Made by a program: the position numbers and the translations under genes. Under the pieces are notes generated by a model. It was given only the letters and a program-made list of their open reading frames with translations. It was not told where the DNA came from and did not search any database. A DNA stretch of 64,000 nucleotides. It comes from Strobilurus pachycystidiatus (lineage: Eukaryota > Basidiomycota > Agaricomycetes > Agaricales > Physalacriaceae). Positions 22,709 to 35,865 of the stretch are shown in pieces. Within the stretch, counting starts at the first letter, position 1, and every line of letters starts with the position of its first letter. The stretch spans positions 310,001 to 374,000 of the forward strand of contig JAHLMK010000017.1 of the NCBI GenBank assembly GCA_019915135.1, in the 5' to 3' direction.

Positions 22709-25700
22709 TTACACAAAGCCAAAGCCTTCCCCTCCCTCACTAATCGCCATGAGCACTTGTTGACGAAGCATGTCGTATGATGAATATTGCGGCAAGTCAA
22801 TCTGGTTGAAACCTGGTCGGGAAGATGAGCGATGCCACTGGCTCGACGAGAGTAATATCTTACATGTATGGGCCTGTGGCAGTCGGTCCGACTCCCCATA
22901 TGCTCGATGTATGGAGAACTTCTGGACGCCTTGCACACCTTGCAGATCAGTGAAGCCGTTCAATGGCACCCGCGATGTACCGGTAGCAAAGCTGAGCACT
23001 TTAGCACGTTCTTCGCGATTGAAGGACTTGAGAGCGCGCCACCACCAAACAATGTTGGGGTCTGAGCTCGTGTACCCGTTGTACTCAGTAGCGGCCCGCC
23101 ATTCATCGACGTCGATATCCGGAGTGCCCGAGATCAGAAGTTCCAGCTCTTGCTCGTTGAACTGGAACACAAATGAGGTGGGTTCTTGATATTGACAAAC
23201 TCAACTTACGATGGTCACCAAGTCCTTCGGAATGATCTCGTAGAATCCGCCAAGGAGGTGCTCGATTTGCTCTTTGATGGAGGAGTATAGCCGATATTGG
23301 GCAGAGAGCTGAACGAACTCCCTCTTGTTCTCTTGAGTGACAGGAATGCTTTCTCCATCATCCTTGAGAGGAATGATGCGACTAACACCGAACTAAAACA
23401 GGTCAGAAATTGAAGAACACAGATAATGAAGCACAATTTACCTCGTCAGCCTCGACGCTGAAGGTCAACTCCAGCAAAGTAGGGTCATTCTCGAGGATCC
23501 AGCAGAGCGAGTTGTAATACTCGGGATCAACCCACTCGACGTCCCTATAATCCACAGGTTTACCAAGGAGCTGCCTGTACAAGCTCCTAGCAAAGTATGC
23601 ATCAAGCAGGCGACCGTCGTATATGGCTTTTCCAATGACACGTCCTACGAACTTGAAGAAGGAAAGATGCTCGGGATTGACACCAGAATTCTTGTTCGGC
23701 TGATAGGTGAGCTTGTCTGCCGCACATGGCTGGAAGAGGGCGTTGTTGGGATCGAACATTTGGCGCGCGAGGATTTGGAACCATTCTCGCGTGAGTCCAC
23801 CCGCATCAACGCCCTCCTCCTCGTAGAACCGTATACTCAACTTCCCATACTTGATCTGGTCACCAGTCTTCCTCTGCAGATGCTGGAAGCTGTCTTCGAA
23901 GACGCGGGCTCTGCGCACATTGAGCTGCAATGTACCATGGTGTTCTCGCGTATGTGGTCGACGGTGAAGTTGTTGAGAGAAGTAGTTCCGCTTGTTATCG
24001 AAGTCGAGCACCCGAGGATTGTGGACGAGTAAAGAGAACGAGCCGCTCATCAGGGAAGGGTTGTTGCGGACCATGAGGTTGAGAATTTTACGGTGCGCAT
24101 CTGTAAATGTGACGAAAAGATCCTCCATCGCTTCGGCGGGGGTTGTCGGGCTTTTGGGGGATGAAGTTACGCGCAGAGCACGTGCAACACCGGTCGAAGA
24201 TGATTTCGGACCGACGTACTTGCACACAACCATGAGAGCCTCAATCAGAGGTAGTAGCACAGTGGCAACATGCTCCGTTTCAGATTTCTCTTCAATGATG
24301 GCAAGGCAGTCTCCAAGGCGCCTCCACAATGGAGTAAACCGGAAAGACTCGTATATGCTTTGCACCTTGTCCGTGTCTTCTTCCCCTTCTGGATGGGTAG
24401 AGGTACCTGCAGCTGCTCTCGGAGAGTACATGTAATCGATGGTCTTGAGTACTCTCAGAAGTTTGGCCTGGACTGAAGAGGGGGCAGAGAATTTGGAGGC
24501 CACAGAGCCAATGAGGACTTCGCCTTCTGAAGAAAGCAAAGCAGTCGCAAGCTCGTCCAGTTCCATGAGAAGACTTTGGCCGAATTCCTGCGCCTTGCTC
24601 TTGAGCTCCTGTGCAATGACGTCGCGTGCATCGGGAATATTGGACAGATGTTGGATCAGCGCTAGACTTTGCTGGAAGGTGCGAGCGGAACACTCCCCAA
24701 CGGTGAGGATATTGACAATGAAGCGGAGAACGACGTGTGGTATTTGCGGCGGATTTGCAAGCAAGATTTTCTGCTCCACAGCTTCGATCTTGTCTTTCGA
24801 GTCCGGAGTAGCAGGAACTACACAATATATTAGCTTCAGCAATGTGTTCATCGAGATACTAAAACGTACGAGGGGGAGGGAGTGGTGCATCACTCGATGG
24901 AGAGGGCTCAACGGGTATCGTCGTCGAGGTCTGCGGTGGTTCGGCGCTCTCTGATTGAGGCGCATCGTTGGGAGGAGGAATGGCGGACGAAGATGATCCT
25001 GAGGCATCGGCGGGGTTGGATGGCTTTTTGTTGTCCTTCAGACTGCTCAAAGGGCGCGTCACAGTCGCCAACAAACCAACAGCGGATTCCACGATTGAGG
25101 GTGTCCTGAGTAAGGCCTGCCTGTCCAATAGCCCGAGCAGCAGCACGATGGGATAATGTGATTGGGACGTCTGCTTCTCTTTGCCTTTGCCCTTCTTCGA
25201 AGCAGCTCGCCGTAAGCCCGCTGGAACCTCATGTTCAGTGAGGAAGAACAAAGAAGCCGCCGTGTTGGCGGTTACGATGTAGACCAAAGCATCGAGGCAT
25301 CGTTGAGCAACCAGATCGGGGATGGTTTCATTCTGCACACTTGGGAGGGCAAGGACTGCTGCATAATCCGATCCTGCCTTCTGTTTGCCCGGTGCCTTCG
25401 GCGGCTTCGAGTTGCGGAAGGACATCTGAGCAAAGCTCTTATCGACAGCCGTGAGATCGCCGGTGCCGTCTTGCAAGATACTCAACAGTAGGTTGAATAA
25501 CTCAGTGCGAGTTTTGGCATTTTCGCAAAGGTTGACTAGAACTTTGAGAAGAAGATTCTTCTTGATGGCCTGCGGGAAGAAGAGAAGGCGGACAAGGATG
25601 GCGACGCCTTGACGATCGAGCAGCTGGATGGCATCATGCTGTGCGGCTGGAGGTTTTCGGGAGGCAGAGCCAGAGGTACCTCGAGGTGGAGGTAGACCAC

Positions 25701-28700
25701 CCGACGACATACGGAAGGCCCTAGGCTGGCCGTCACGATACACCCCGACTTCAGCGATCATGTGAGAGGGAAGCGATTGGATGAACCCATCGTCTTGATC
25801 CAACAAGATAGCTTGGCGGAGATTTGGATCCAGACTGGCGATGAAACTGGCTGGATCGATATCTGCGGGACCAGTGGTAGCACCCGCCGGAGGGTTTTCG
25901 CGTCGCCTTTGAGATCGCTCGATGGCCTCCTGCTGTATGATCTCTGCGCGAAGCTCCGGAGGAAGTGCGTCCAAGAACTCCACGCTAATGTGAGAGTCCG
26001 GCGGCCGTTCGACTCTGGCAGCGCGCTGGTCGCGAATGTGTTGGTTGAGGACCTCCTCACGCATATCATCTGGGAGAGCTTCTAAGAATGTGGGGTCAAT
26101 CCCAGTGTCTGTGATATCGACTGCATTCCCATGGATGAGGACAGTCACGCGTGCAGGTGCAGCCGAGGACTCTCCTGCTGTGGAACTCTCGGCAGGTGCG
26201 TCCTCCGGGATGGGCAGAGTCGAACTACTCGACGCTTCGGCATTCGTAGCAGCGTCAATTGTCCCGTCGATCATCTCTGTATCAGTGTCTGCGACGGCGA
26301 TTGGAACCGCCTCGTCCATTGGGTGGTCAATCGGGATTGGTGCCGTTTCAGTGATGGATCCCTGCTCGGGATTGGACTGCTCTGCTGGAGGCTCCGAGGT
26401 TTCAGCTTGTACAGACGCGGCTGTACCTGCTTCCGCTTCCGCTTTAGCTTTAGCTGCCTCTGCTTCTGCCTCTGCCTTCGCCTGTTCCTCTTGCTGGCGA
26501 GCAAGCTCCTCGCTACGAATCTTGGCTTGAGCTGCCGCCTCAACTGCAGCCGGAAGAAGTGCCAAAGTTACATGATTCGCCAATTTTACGACGCGCTCCG
26601 ACACAAAGTCACCGTGCAAGATTTTGACTTCTTCCGTCCAGCGCTGCAAAGTGAGCAACGGGTCCAGATCGCGGGCTTGTTGATGAGGCGGGGTTCGGTT
26701 ACTGGTCCGCTCGAGGCGCACAGAGGCAGAAAGTATGGGTTGCCGACGACCTGCCTGCAAGAAGCCGCGGTCGAGGTTCATGAGAGCACCGGGAGCAACA
26801 TCGAGTCGAAGAGTTTGATCTGGTCCTCCTCTCCCTCGGGCCATTATCTGCTGGAAGAATTGGAAGGCGCCACCTCCGACGAGTTGCTCAATAGTGTGCA
26901 GAATGTCACCGCCTTCGGCGACGACCCGACCTTGAGGGGGACGCGGTAGGCGCGCCTGTGAGCGCTGACCAGTTGCAGACGTATCCAGTAACAATGGGTG
27001 CGTCGTAGCCTCTGGTGGGGCTGCGGCTCCGTTTCGGGCACGTCCAAAAATCTGGATACCTTCGTCCACTATTGGATGAAAGTATTAGTTTTCGAATTGC
27101 TGAAGTGTAAACCGGAAACGAACCCGAACTACGATGACGGCGAGGAACAAAGATTCCGGCTCCGTCATGAGCATGGTCACCAAACCCTAGCATGCCCCCT
27201 ACAAAGTCGGGACCCTCTAGTTCTTGAGCGAAACTAGTCGGTAGTTAGTAGGCTCTGTAGGTTCATTGACAATTGATCAAACATACTCTCCGTCGTCTGA
27301 GGCCATCTCCGGTTCGTCCTCGTCGTCCTCATGTATAATATGAATCGGGCCTAGACTAGATATTAGTATCTTGTCAGTTCGATTGATTGGACATCTTGCC
27401 TGTAACCTCTTCCTCGTCTTCGCCCTCATCTCCTGCTGCTTCAGGCAGTGCGGCACCGTGAATATCTTGCCAAAGTATCTCGGCGTCCTCGTCGTCCATG
27501 CCCCCAGTTGGCCCTTCGCCATCATCATCCTCGTCGCCTTCATCATCATCATCCTCACCGCCCTCGTCAACATTATGCACAAGATCTTCCTCTTCTTCGT
27601 CTTCATCTTCATCGTGCTCCCATTCATCCCCTTCCGGAATCGGCTCGTCCATCTCATCGTCCTCGTCCTCGTCCTCTGTGTTCGACGTGTCGTCACTCCC
27701 CGTTTCGTCCCCAAAGTCCATCTCATCATCCTCGTCCATGTCATCTTCGTCATCCTCCATATCGTCGTCATCATGGGCATGAACACCCTCCATTTCCTGG
27801 CGACCTCGTCATTAGAGGCGAACATGAAGAAAAGAGGAGCAGACTTACACCGCCGTATATACCGAGTGCGGAATTACGGTACAGATCGGGAGTTTCCTCG
27901 CGAGCATCTTCCTCGTCAGACTCATCGGAGTCCATCGAGTCCTCACTGTCCGACTTCGTCTCCTCTGCCACATCCTTGCCTTTTCCTGTCGATCGGCTCA
28001 TCTTGATGGCTATCTTGGTTCTAATACAAGAGCATGAGATGATTTGAATGGAGATGGAGTATAACTCACAGGTGTTCGAGAGGCCGTAGGATCGAATGAA
28101 CGAGTGTACGAACGTTCGGATAATTTAGATCCACGTCGGACAGAGCGCCGGTCAAGGTTGAGACGAAACTCTTCTCTAGCATGACTTTGGCGATATGCGT
28201 CGGACCATCGTCATGCTGTTTGCGAGTCGGCGCAGTATTGAAACGCACCGTCAGCAAACGGTGACACAGGTCCCCGATGGCAAGAAGTCGACCGTATCGG
28301 CTCTCAAGGGTCTCAGATGAGGGTAATTCTTTGATGGTCCTGCTGATAGCATCGAGCACAGTCTTTCGCACCGATACCAGCGAAGGAGAAACTTCCTTGG
28401 GCTCATGCGTAGACGAGCTGTCGACACAGAGCGCGACCAAGACAGACATCGCCCAGTTGCAGACCTGCATGCGGTTCTGGGACTCCTCATCACGCTGCGC
28501 GTTCAGATTCTCGTAAGCTATGAGATCGGAGAGGAAAAACGATAGCGTATAGGTTCGGTGCTTGGTGTTGTCTTTACTGACACCAGCGACTCGAGGCTTC
28601 TTGGGGGAGTACGACAGGAAAGCGGACTTGCACGAATCGTAAGAGAAGAGAAGCTCCGTCAAACACTGCATGATGAAGCACATGTACTGCCTCTTGTCCT

Positions 28701-31700
28701 TGGACCCGGACTCAGCATTGGATGCGGCGGAGTCGACGCCTTGCGAGGTCTTGGGCTCTTCCGCGTTTGTTTCCTTGGACGCTTTGTAGACAGCCATGAG
28801 CTCACCGACAAGGAAGTGAATGGCGGAATCAGTGATGGCAGAGAACTTGGGAGGAGACGATGAGACAGTGGTGGAATCAACTTGCATCTCTGCTGCGCCG
28901 GGAGAGGCAACCGCACCATCCTCGGCAGAAGGCTTGGCAGGCTCAGGCAAGAGTGATAGATGCGGGTTCGACGAATACGGCATGGTGAGCTGGCATAAGG
29001 ACTGCGTAGACTCAATGAACATGTCGGGGTTCCTCAAAGCCATGGCACTGCAGTTGCGGACATAAGTCGATGGCTCGGTAACTCGCCCGCGCAACTGATT
29101 GAAATAGCGCTTGATCGACTGGTGCATGATGTGTGACACGACCGCGGAATCTTCTACGATGTGCCGAAGGATGGTTGCGATGTACGAGGAGCTGCCATTG
29201 ACCGGAGAGGCCTTCAACCGACGGAAAAGCATGTCCAAACCCTCTCGACCAACAAACTGGGAAGCCACATTGTGATCCCTGGTAAGAAGGACGAGAAGGC
29301 GTAATGTGGAGAGGAGCTCGTCGCTCGGAAGCTCGGGGATCGCAAGCAACCTAAGGCAGAAGTCGAAAACGATCGTGCGAGCTTCGACGAGGGGAGGACC
29401 GGTTGGGATGGACTCTGGTACGATAGCTTCACCCTCTTTGGGAACAGTGATGGCGCGAGGTTCGTCCGCAAGGGTGAACAACGCCTCTGTGACAAGAAGG
29501 TGGGCGGCGAGCCACTTAGGAATGGTCGGTTGTTCCGGATTTATGCTGACAGGATTCGACAACAATAACGCCAGTAGGCATTCCATCAAAGTTGCGCGCA
29601 ACTCGGTGCTTAGAGACGAAGGAGTCTCACAGAGGACAAGAGCTAACAGGCGACAACGATTGGCCAGAGGTTGCTCCTGAACGTCATACGCGTACGGAGA
29701 GAAGGCTTTGATGTCATCGACAAGGTTCTGGACGGCTTTGCTCTGATGAGGCCCAGTCGGCTTGATGAAGGCAACATGAAGGTCGAAGATGAGGGAAAGA
29801 TGCTCATCGACCAGTAATAGGGCTTGTCGACTGATACCCGCTCGAAGTGGTTCCCTCGCTTGGTTGAGCTCAATTCTCCACTCCTCAACTGTCTTGCCAA
29901 CGGGACCTGCAGGCTCGGAGATCTCCGGCGCGGAAGGCGATGGCTCTGGATCTGCCGCAGCGACTGATGCGCCTTCCGCAGGAGCCGACTCTGCAGCGGG
30001 CTGCTCTGCCTCTGGTTCCGGGTCAGGCGGGAAAGGATAAGGATGCGCCAAAAGCAACTCTGTCGCGGCATTGACATTGTTGTGAGTTCGTACCAAGGCG
30101 CGTTCAGCGGCCGAACGTGGGAAGCCCATATCCGTCAGTTGGCGGATGCGATTCTCGTCCGTACCTGTGGCGCGCGGCACTCCACCATTGCCAAGCAGTC
30201 CACCGTCGTCCCCCTTGGACTCCTCCATCTCACCATTGACAAGCTCCAATACTGCTTGGACAACAAAGCGGCTGACAGTGAGAGGCGCATGTACAAGCCA
30301 CTTGGCTTCCCATATGCTGGACAGGAAAGGAAGAGCAGCAGTGCGAAGTCGAACAAGGAAGTTGTGGGACTCGAAATAGTCGGGACTGGTCTCAGGCACA
30401 TCCCGAGTGCTGAGGAGCGGGGTCTGTCCAGAATCGAAGAGCGGCTTCGAAGAGATGAGAGGGTGTATGAGGTGAAGTGCGACCTTGAGACCACCGTAGG
30501 CATGCCCAAGTTCGAGGGACTGTGTCTCTGTGCGTAGGTCCTCTCGAATTTCAGCAATAGCATCAATTGAGGCGATGAAGCTCTGGCAGACAGAGAAAAT
30601 GGCTTCGAGGCCGTTGCCCTTGTAGAGTGCAAGTAGCGGGACAGTGTACAAAGTGCTGTTGGCCGTACGCTCTGAAGAATGGAAATTAGGTTGTGGGATA
30701 TAACTGGTGACTGTGGCGTACCGTCAACGAGGAGAAGGGTCATCAGGCCCAAGACAATGCTATAGTAAGTGAACGTTGAGATCTTGTCTCCTGCAGAGAT
30801 TGTGAACCAAATATACAACGAACGACAGCAAGTGGCTCATACCAATGTCCTTCACTGTAAGATGACCCAAGAGAATCTCTGCCACAACAGCTGAAGACTC
30901 CGTCATCTGCTTCTTCTGAGCGGGGTCGAATGCACGCCGGGCATGGAACATCTTGACCATCGCTGCGAGCGCGTCAGCATCGTCAAAGGAAGTGAATCTC
31001 TAGGAAGCAAACCTTGGAAGAAAGGTGCAAGTGAGCCGGGAAGTCCATTCGTCAAGTGCTTGAGGGCCGTTGCGTTGTTCTCTCTGGGGTTGTCAGCTTT
31101 GGGAATGCTGAGCTCCTTCGGCGTAGGCGTCGACGTAGACTGAGGGGCATTCGCATCTTCAGCTGCGACACCGTCGACCACACCATTGGCCGTAGCAGGG
31201 CTAGATGGCGCATTGCCGTCAGGTAAGCCGACGGCCTGACGCTCCGGCGAGCCTTCAACGGACAGCGGCGGTGACCTCTCGACATCAAGCCCTTTGGCTG
31301 CGAGTCCCATCTTCAAAACAATGTTCTCCCAAATGCTGGTCCTATGCAGGGACCCAAGGTCTTTTACAACTTGCGGAGTGATGCTCGTCATGAGGGTCTG
31401 CAAAAGGACGATCGCTTGACGCCCATGAGCATAGCCCGCTGTCGCGAATACGTCGGACAGGAGGGTTATGCGAATATGGAGCGTGACCAAGCTCCTGAAA
31501 TAGAAGTTCGAGTTCACTTCCTCTTTGCCTAGGAAAGATTGTCAGTAAACTTCCACGAAGGCAGAATAGTTTCTCAACTGTTCAGGTCAACAAGAGGTAG
31601 CAGCTTGGACTGGTCATTGAAATCGGACCAAAAGCTTTGCGTAGACTCCAGCGATTCCTTGACGAGGGTTGCGAGATGCAGAAGAGTTTCGCTTGTAGCT

Positions 31701-34521
31701 GCTTCAGTCATAGTGCGCATGATTTGAACCATGGAGTCCGACGCAATGCTGTTCGCGTAATCGTACGGAAGACAAGGAAGGGCTGTTAGTCTACCCAAAC
31801 TAGCCATACCATCATTCGTGGCCATGAAATCCCTGCAATGAGGTGCATGCTGGAAGAGCCCTTCGAGAAACTGAGAGGACGTTAGATTTTTTTCGATCCA
31901 TGGTAGACAAACCGTTACTTACTCGGCCCAATACATCAATGAAGGACACGATGTTGTTATCGTGCGCCTTCGGAGACGTCTCGTCGGCGACGGCGGCAGC
32001 GGGCTCAGCCTTGGGCACAGTAGGAGGCTCCTCCGGTGCCGGCGCCTCAGCATCCTCCATCGTGACGTCCGGGTCGACGATAGGCACATCAACAACGGGC
32101 ACCAGCTTGTACCACTGCTTCCTATCCTCGGGGGGCTCATACGCGTTACCCAAGTCTTCGATCTTGCTCAGCGTGGCCCTGATGGACTCAAAGACCGCCG
32201 ACTTGAGCTGAGGATGATGACGGATGAGTTCGTCGATGGTCGTGCCCATTAGCACTGCGTGCTCCTTCTCAAGAAGGACCTTCAGATGGCGATCGGAAGT
32301 GAAGATAGAGAAGATGGAAGGAATGATGCTTGGGCGCGCGGTGAGTTGTGCCTGTCCCACTTCGTTCAGGCATAAGGCGCCTATGGCGTTCGGTATAGCT
32401 TGAATGACCTGGAAAAGGGTGAGCAACAGAACTCAGATGACGAAAAATTCTTACCTCAATGGCCGGCTCCAGACCGAGCTCGATGGCCTTGTAAAAGACC
32501 TCCGGTATTCCTGCCTCTTGAATGACAACCAACGATGTGGGTTCATTATGAACAAATGTTGCCATGATGTTGATGGCTAAATCTCCTCAGTTCAACGCCT
32601 CTAGAAATTGATGAATTATCTTACCAAGAGGGAGGACACTGGCACCGAAGAGACCCCGGAACTCGATGATCTTCTTGATCGACTGGAGGATGGACGTGTC
32701 AATGAGTCCTCGAAGACCCTCGGACGTGCCAGATGATTGCATCATTCGGTGCATAGATCTCAGGAGATGCTTAAGGACTGCAGCTCTTGCCACAGGTATC
32801 TCGGCTGCAGGACGCTTAGCACCAGGCCGACGATCCGTATTCGAGACCGACATACTGTGAGAGCCATAAATCTCACGCGACTTTTGATGATCCCCGTGGT
32901 CCTTAATGTTGAGGCTGATTTCAAACTGCAATGAAGATACAATGAGCGGGGAAGCCAGAATGTCAAGTGACATCACGTACGTCGATCCTATCAACCAGCA
33001 CGTCGACCCCGCGCGAAGTGCAGAACATGGTGAACGCGTTCGTGAAGGAGTAGAGCACGTTGTCTATGAGCTGCATGATCTTCGACAAGACAGGCAGGCG
33101 ATTCGGCTGCCGGTTCTCCATTATCTGGATCAACAAGGGAATGAGACCTGCTCCCACGACCATGTTGCCGCCAGCTGCGTGCGACGCGAGAAGGGAAAGG
33201 AAGGCCAACAGCGCCTCGACGAAAGAGTTCGGAATAGCCGAGTCGGGAGCGCTGATATCGGAGACGGTCTTGCGTAACAGACCCATCAGGATCCCGTGGT
33301 TCACACCCGCGTTGACAGAAGTTAAAACCTCCTGCATCTTGCCGCGGTACCTTGCGAGCGCATCCAAGGCAGAGACGGCAGACGTCTGAACCGACACGGG
33401 GATGTTCTTATCTGTGTGAAGTAACTCGGCGACGTGGATGATCAAATCCGGTTCATACAAAAAGATGGACGTCGACGCCTGAGTCTCGGGATGGGTGTGA
33501 CCAAAGATAGCGATGGCCAGCAACCGAATAATGACGAGTTTCTCTCTGTCCTCTGCCCGATCTTTCCTTAGGACTGCTGCTGCGCGTATGCGACACAATA
33601 GCTCGAATTTCTCGGTGTCTGGGACGGAGTACTTCTCGATGGTGTCCGCCAGCACTGCCATTTCGGATTTGGCATTCTGAAGCGTACTCTCGTCGATGTG
33701 AAGAGGGATGGCGCCTGCCTGGGGTTTCGGCGCCGCACTGGAAGACGCCTCAGGAATGTCCGCGTCCATGGGCTTGTCCTTGTTGACTGTTGAAGAAGAC
33801 TCGGTCCTGTAGAAGCTAAAGTGAACTTCCCGTGCTTCCACCGGCAGGGAGTCAATGTCGAAACCGCCGGTGGGCACAGCTAGGTCGACGAGGCTGACGC
33901 CATATTCCCGTAGCTGTGGCCAGCGCTTGGCCAAAGACTGCAATCGTGGCGTCGAGATGCTGAGGGATTGAGAGGCCGCGGGTTGTGCGGAATACTGCTG
34001 GGATGGACGTAGCAAAAGCTTGAGCGTGAGGATGAGAACATCGAGATCAGACGTAAACAACAAGCTGTTGAGACGCTAAGGCGATGATGGCAAGTTAAAC
34101 GCTGCGAGAACGAGAGAAAGAGGCGGGCTCACGTCGTAGGAGTTGTACATTTTCCTGTTGGTGGAGTTTTCGAGGAGAAGTCGCTCGAACCTCAGGATCT
34201 CAAACAAGAGTGCCCTCTGCGCGGGGGTGAAGGGCTCTGTCTGGAGCACGTCGATGTTGCAATCGCGAATGATCTCTTCGAGGACGACATCGAACTTGTT
34301 GAGAACCTTGATCCAGGCGTTGAGGTCGGAGCGCTGCCATGTCCAGACCGTGATGTCGGTGAGTGCCGCAGCAAGATCTTCGGTGGGGATGTTCTGGAGT
34401 TTTGTGATGAGTTCCAGCACCGGTGGCGGCTAGAAAGACGCGAGTCAGCCAGCGTAGGGCAGTTTTCAGGAAACTTGCGCACTGGGGGAACCGCCCTCTT
34501 TGACTTGTGTAAAATCTTCAT
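22709..34521 (-). CDS. TOM1: Giant HECT-type E3 ubiquitin ligase (HUWE1/Tom1 orthologue)
   Basis: Ubiquitin ligase linked in yeast to mRNA export and degradation of excess histones and unassembled ribosomal proteins. The gene spans 11.8 kb with over a dozen introns and encodes well over 3,000 residues, normal for the family. Exon 1 is tiny (MKILHKSKRAVPP) and joins across an intron to PPPVLELITKLQ, the known N-terminus. DUF908/DUF913 armadillo-like repeats cover about 31-34.4 kb. A UBA domain lies near 30.1 kb (IRQLTDMGFPRSAAERAL). A long Asp/Glu region covers 27.37-27.79 kb. Tandem ubiquitin-binding motifs lie at about 25.75-26.1 kb (DPTFLEALPDDMREEVL, SVEFLDALPPELRAEII, DPASFIASLDPNLRQAIL). 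The HECT domain occupies 22.7-24.1 kb, with VDAGGLTREWF, GFTDLQG and the active-site LPQAHTCFNQIDLPQY. The catalytic Cys codon is split by the last intron (22813-22863). Confidence 0.96.
27498..27790. repeat. Imperfect trinucleotide (TCx/xGA) tract encoding the acidic region of TOM1
   Basis: On the plus strand the stretch is a run of imperfect TCA/TCC/TCG triplets. On the minus strand these are GAx codons encoding the Asp/Glu-rich acidic region of the HECT ligase. It creates long spurious open frames of serine (plus strand) and of Asp/Glu. Acidic tracts at this place are a constant of HUWE1/Tom1, so the tract is functional coding sequence, although its length may vary between strains. Confidence 0.8.
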
Positions 34522-35100
34522 CGTTCACGACGGAGCGTCGCGAGACGTCGGATCACACAGCGAAGGACGGGAAGCGAAGATCGCCAAGCGGTGGGAATGT
34601 GATGGTGGTCGGAAAGCAAGGGCGGTGGGGGTTGGGTCGCTCGTTGCGGGCAGTCTTTCGCTGACGCGTGCCGAGTCTCCAAATCGGGTGCTATGTCAGC
34701 CGAGTCAAAATGTCCAATTGTCCATTCCTTGATCCTGAAGGCCAAGAGCAGTCAACGTACTCAAAGCACCATTTGCATGCAAAACAAACCCATTTGTTTC
34801 TTCATTATTAGTAGAATGAAGCAATATTTGTTGCTCCTTGAAGCGATACTTGCAGTGGCACTCAATCGTTGAAGCGAAGGTCAGGAACAAGCTGGCAGTG
34901 AAAGACAAGGTACATATATGCGCTCTCCGGACTCGTATCTTGCAGCTAAGAACACTTTGAGAGTAATCTAAGCGAAATGTGATCATGCCATGGTCGTCAA
35001 CAATAATATTAATAACGAAGACGCGTGATCGGACCTATCTTGCCTTCGTACTTACATCACTGTCAAACTGAACCCCTTCACACCCGCCCACCGTAGACCC
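34522..35100. promoter_or_regulatory. Divergent promoter region between TOM1 and SUB1
   Basis: 579 bases between the two start codons, transcribed in opposite directions. No clear TATA box on either side. An octamer GTACTTAC lies at 35048-35055, 45 bases before the SUB1 ATG; related motifs occur before other genes in this window. No gene of its own is apparent. Confidence 0.5.
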
Positions 35101-35773
35101 ATGGCTAAGCGTAAGATCGAAGAGGAAGAGAGCAGTGAGGAAGAGGAGGCCGTCGAATCAGAAGTTGAACAGAAGAAACCAATTCAGGCAGGTCCTCACG
35201 CGTCTTCGACGCGTTTGTCGCTCAATCAGTGCTGCAGAAAGCCAAGAGGACAGGGAAAGACGCGTCCTCTGCTAATGAAAAGAAGCCAAAGACAGTGAAG
35301 GCAAGTCAAACTCACTAGGTGCACGCATATTCTCACAATGAGCCCAGAAACCAAGAATGTCGAAAGCTGCAAGCGATGACGAAGAGTCCGCTCCCAAACC
35401 ATCTTCCAAAGCCGCCGCCAAAACAAAGGTATGATTCTGGAATTGACTGTTTACTTCACTGGTGTTGAGGCAGCTGTAGAAACCAGCAGACAAGAAGGGT
35501 GGCAACACCCCGGGCCAAGAGTACTTTGTTCCTTTGAGCAAAAACAGACGTGCAACCGTTCGGGTTTTCAACAACAAACCTCTCATTGATCTTCGTGAAT
35601 TCTACGGAGATGAAGGCGACATGAAACCCGGGAAGAAGGGCCTTTCACTTTCCCTGGAACAGGTGAGGATTCCGTTCTGTGTCTCTCATCAGCATGTTGA
35701 CCTTTCACAGTGGAATACACTCAAGGAAAAGATGGACGAGATTGACGGATTTCTCGAGAAGATACAAGGATGA
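35101..35773 (+). CDS. SUB1: Transcriptional coactivator p15/PC4 family protein
   Basis: Single-strand-DNA-binding coactivator of RNA polymerase II transcription and of DNA repair. Four exons. The N-terminal half is low-complexity and acidic (EEEESSEEEEAVESEVEQKK), then Ser/Lys-rich, as in yeast Sub1. The PC4 domain covers the last ~70 residues: EYFVPLSKNRRATVRVFNN, LIDLREFYGDEGDMKPGKKG, LSLSLEQ joined to WNTLKEKMDEIDGF. The basic/aromatic residues of the DNA-binding beta-ridge and the KPGKKGxSLxxEQW signature are all present. The final intron (about 35663-35709) separates SLEQ from WNTL. The ATG at 35101 is the first in frame and gives the typical MAKRK start. Divergent from the HECT ligase; the GatB start follows less than 100 bases after the stop. 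Confidence 0.93.
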
Positions 35774-35865
35774 GCGTCAGCATTTGAGCTATACCTAATT
35801 TGTTACAAATTTGTTACTTGTTTGCTTCAGTGCTTGTTGACTATGAACCACGATCATCTCATTCT

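Noticed and set aside
27498..27782. Long poly-serine and Asp/Glu open frames on both strands.
   Set aside because: Both are shadows of one triplet tract; only the minus-strand acidic frame fits the HECT ligase.
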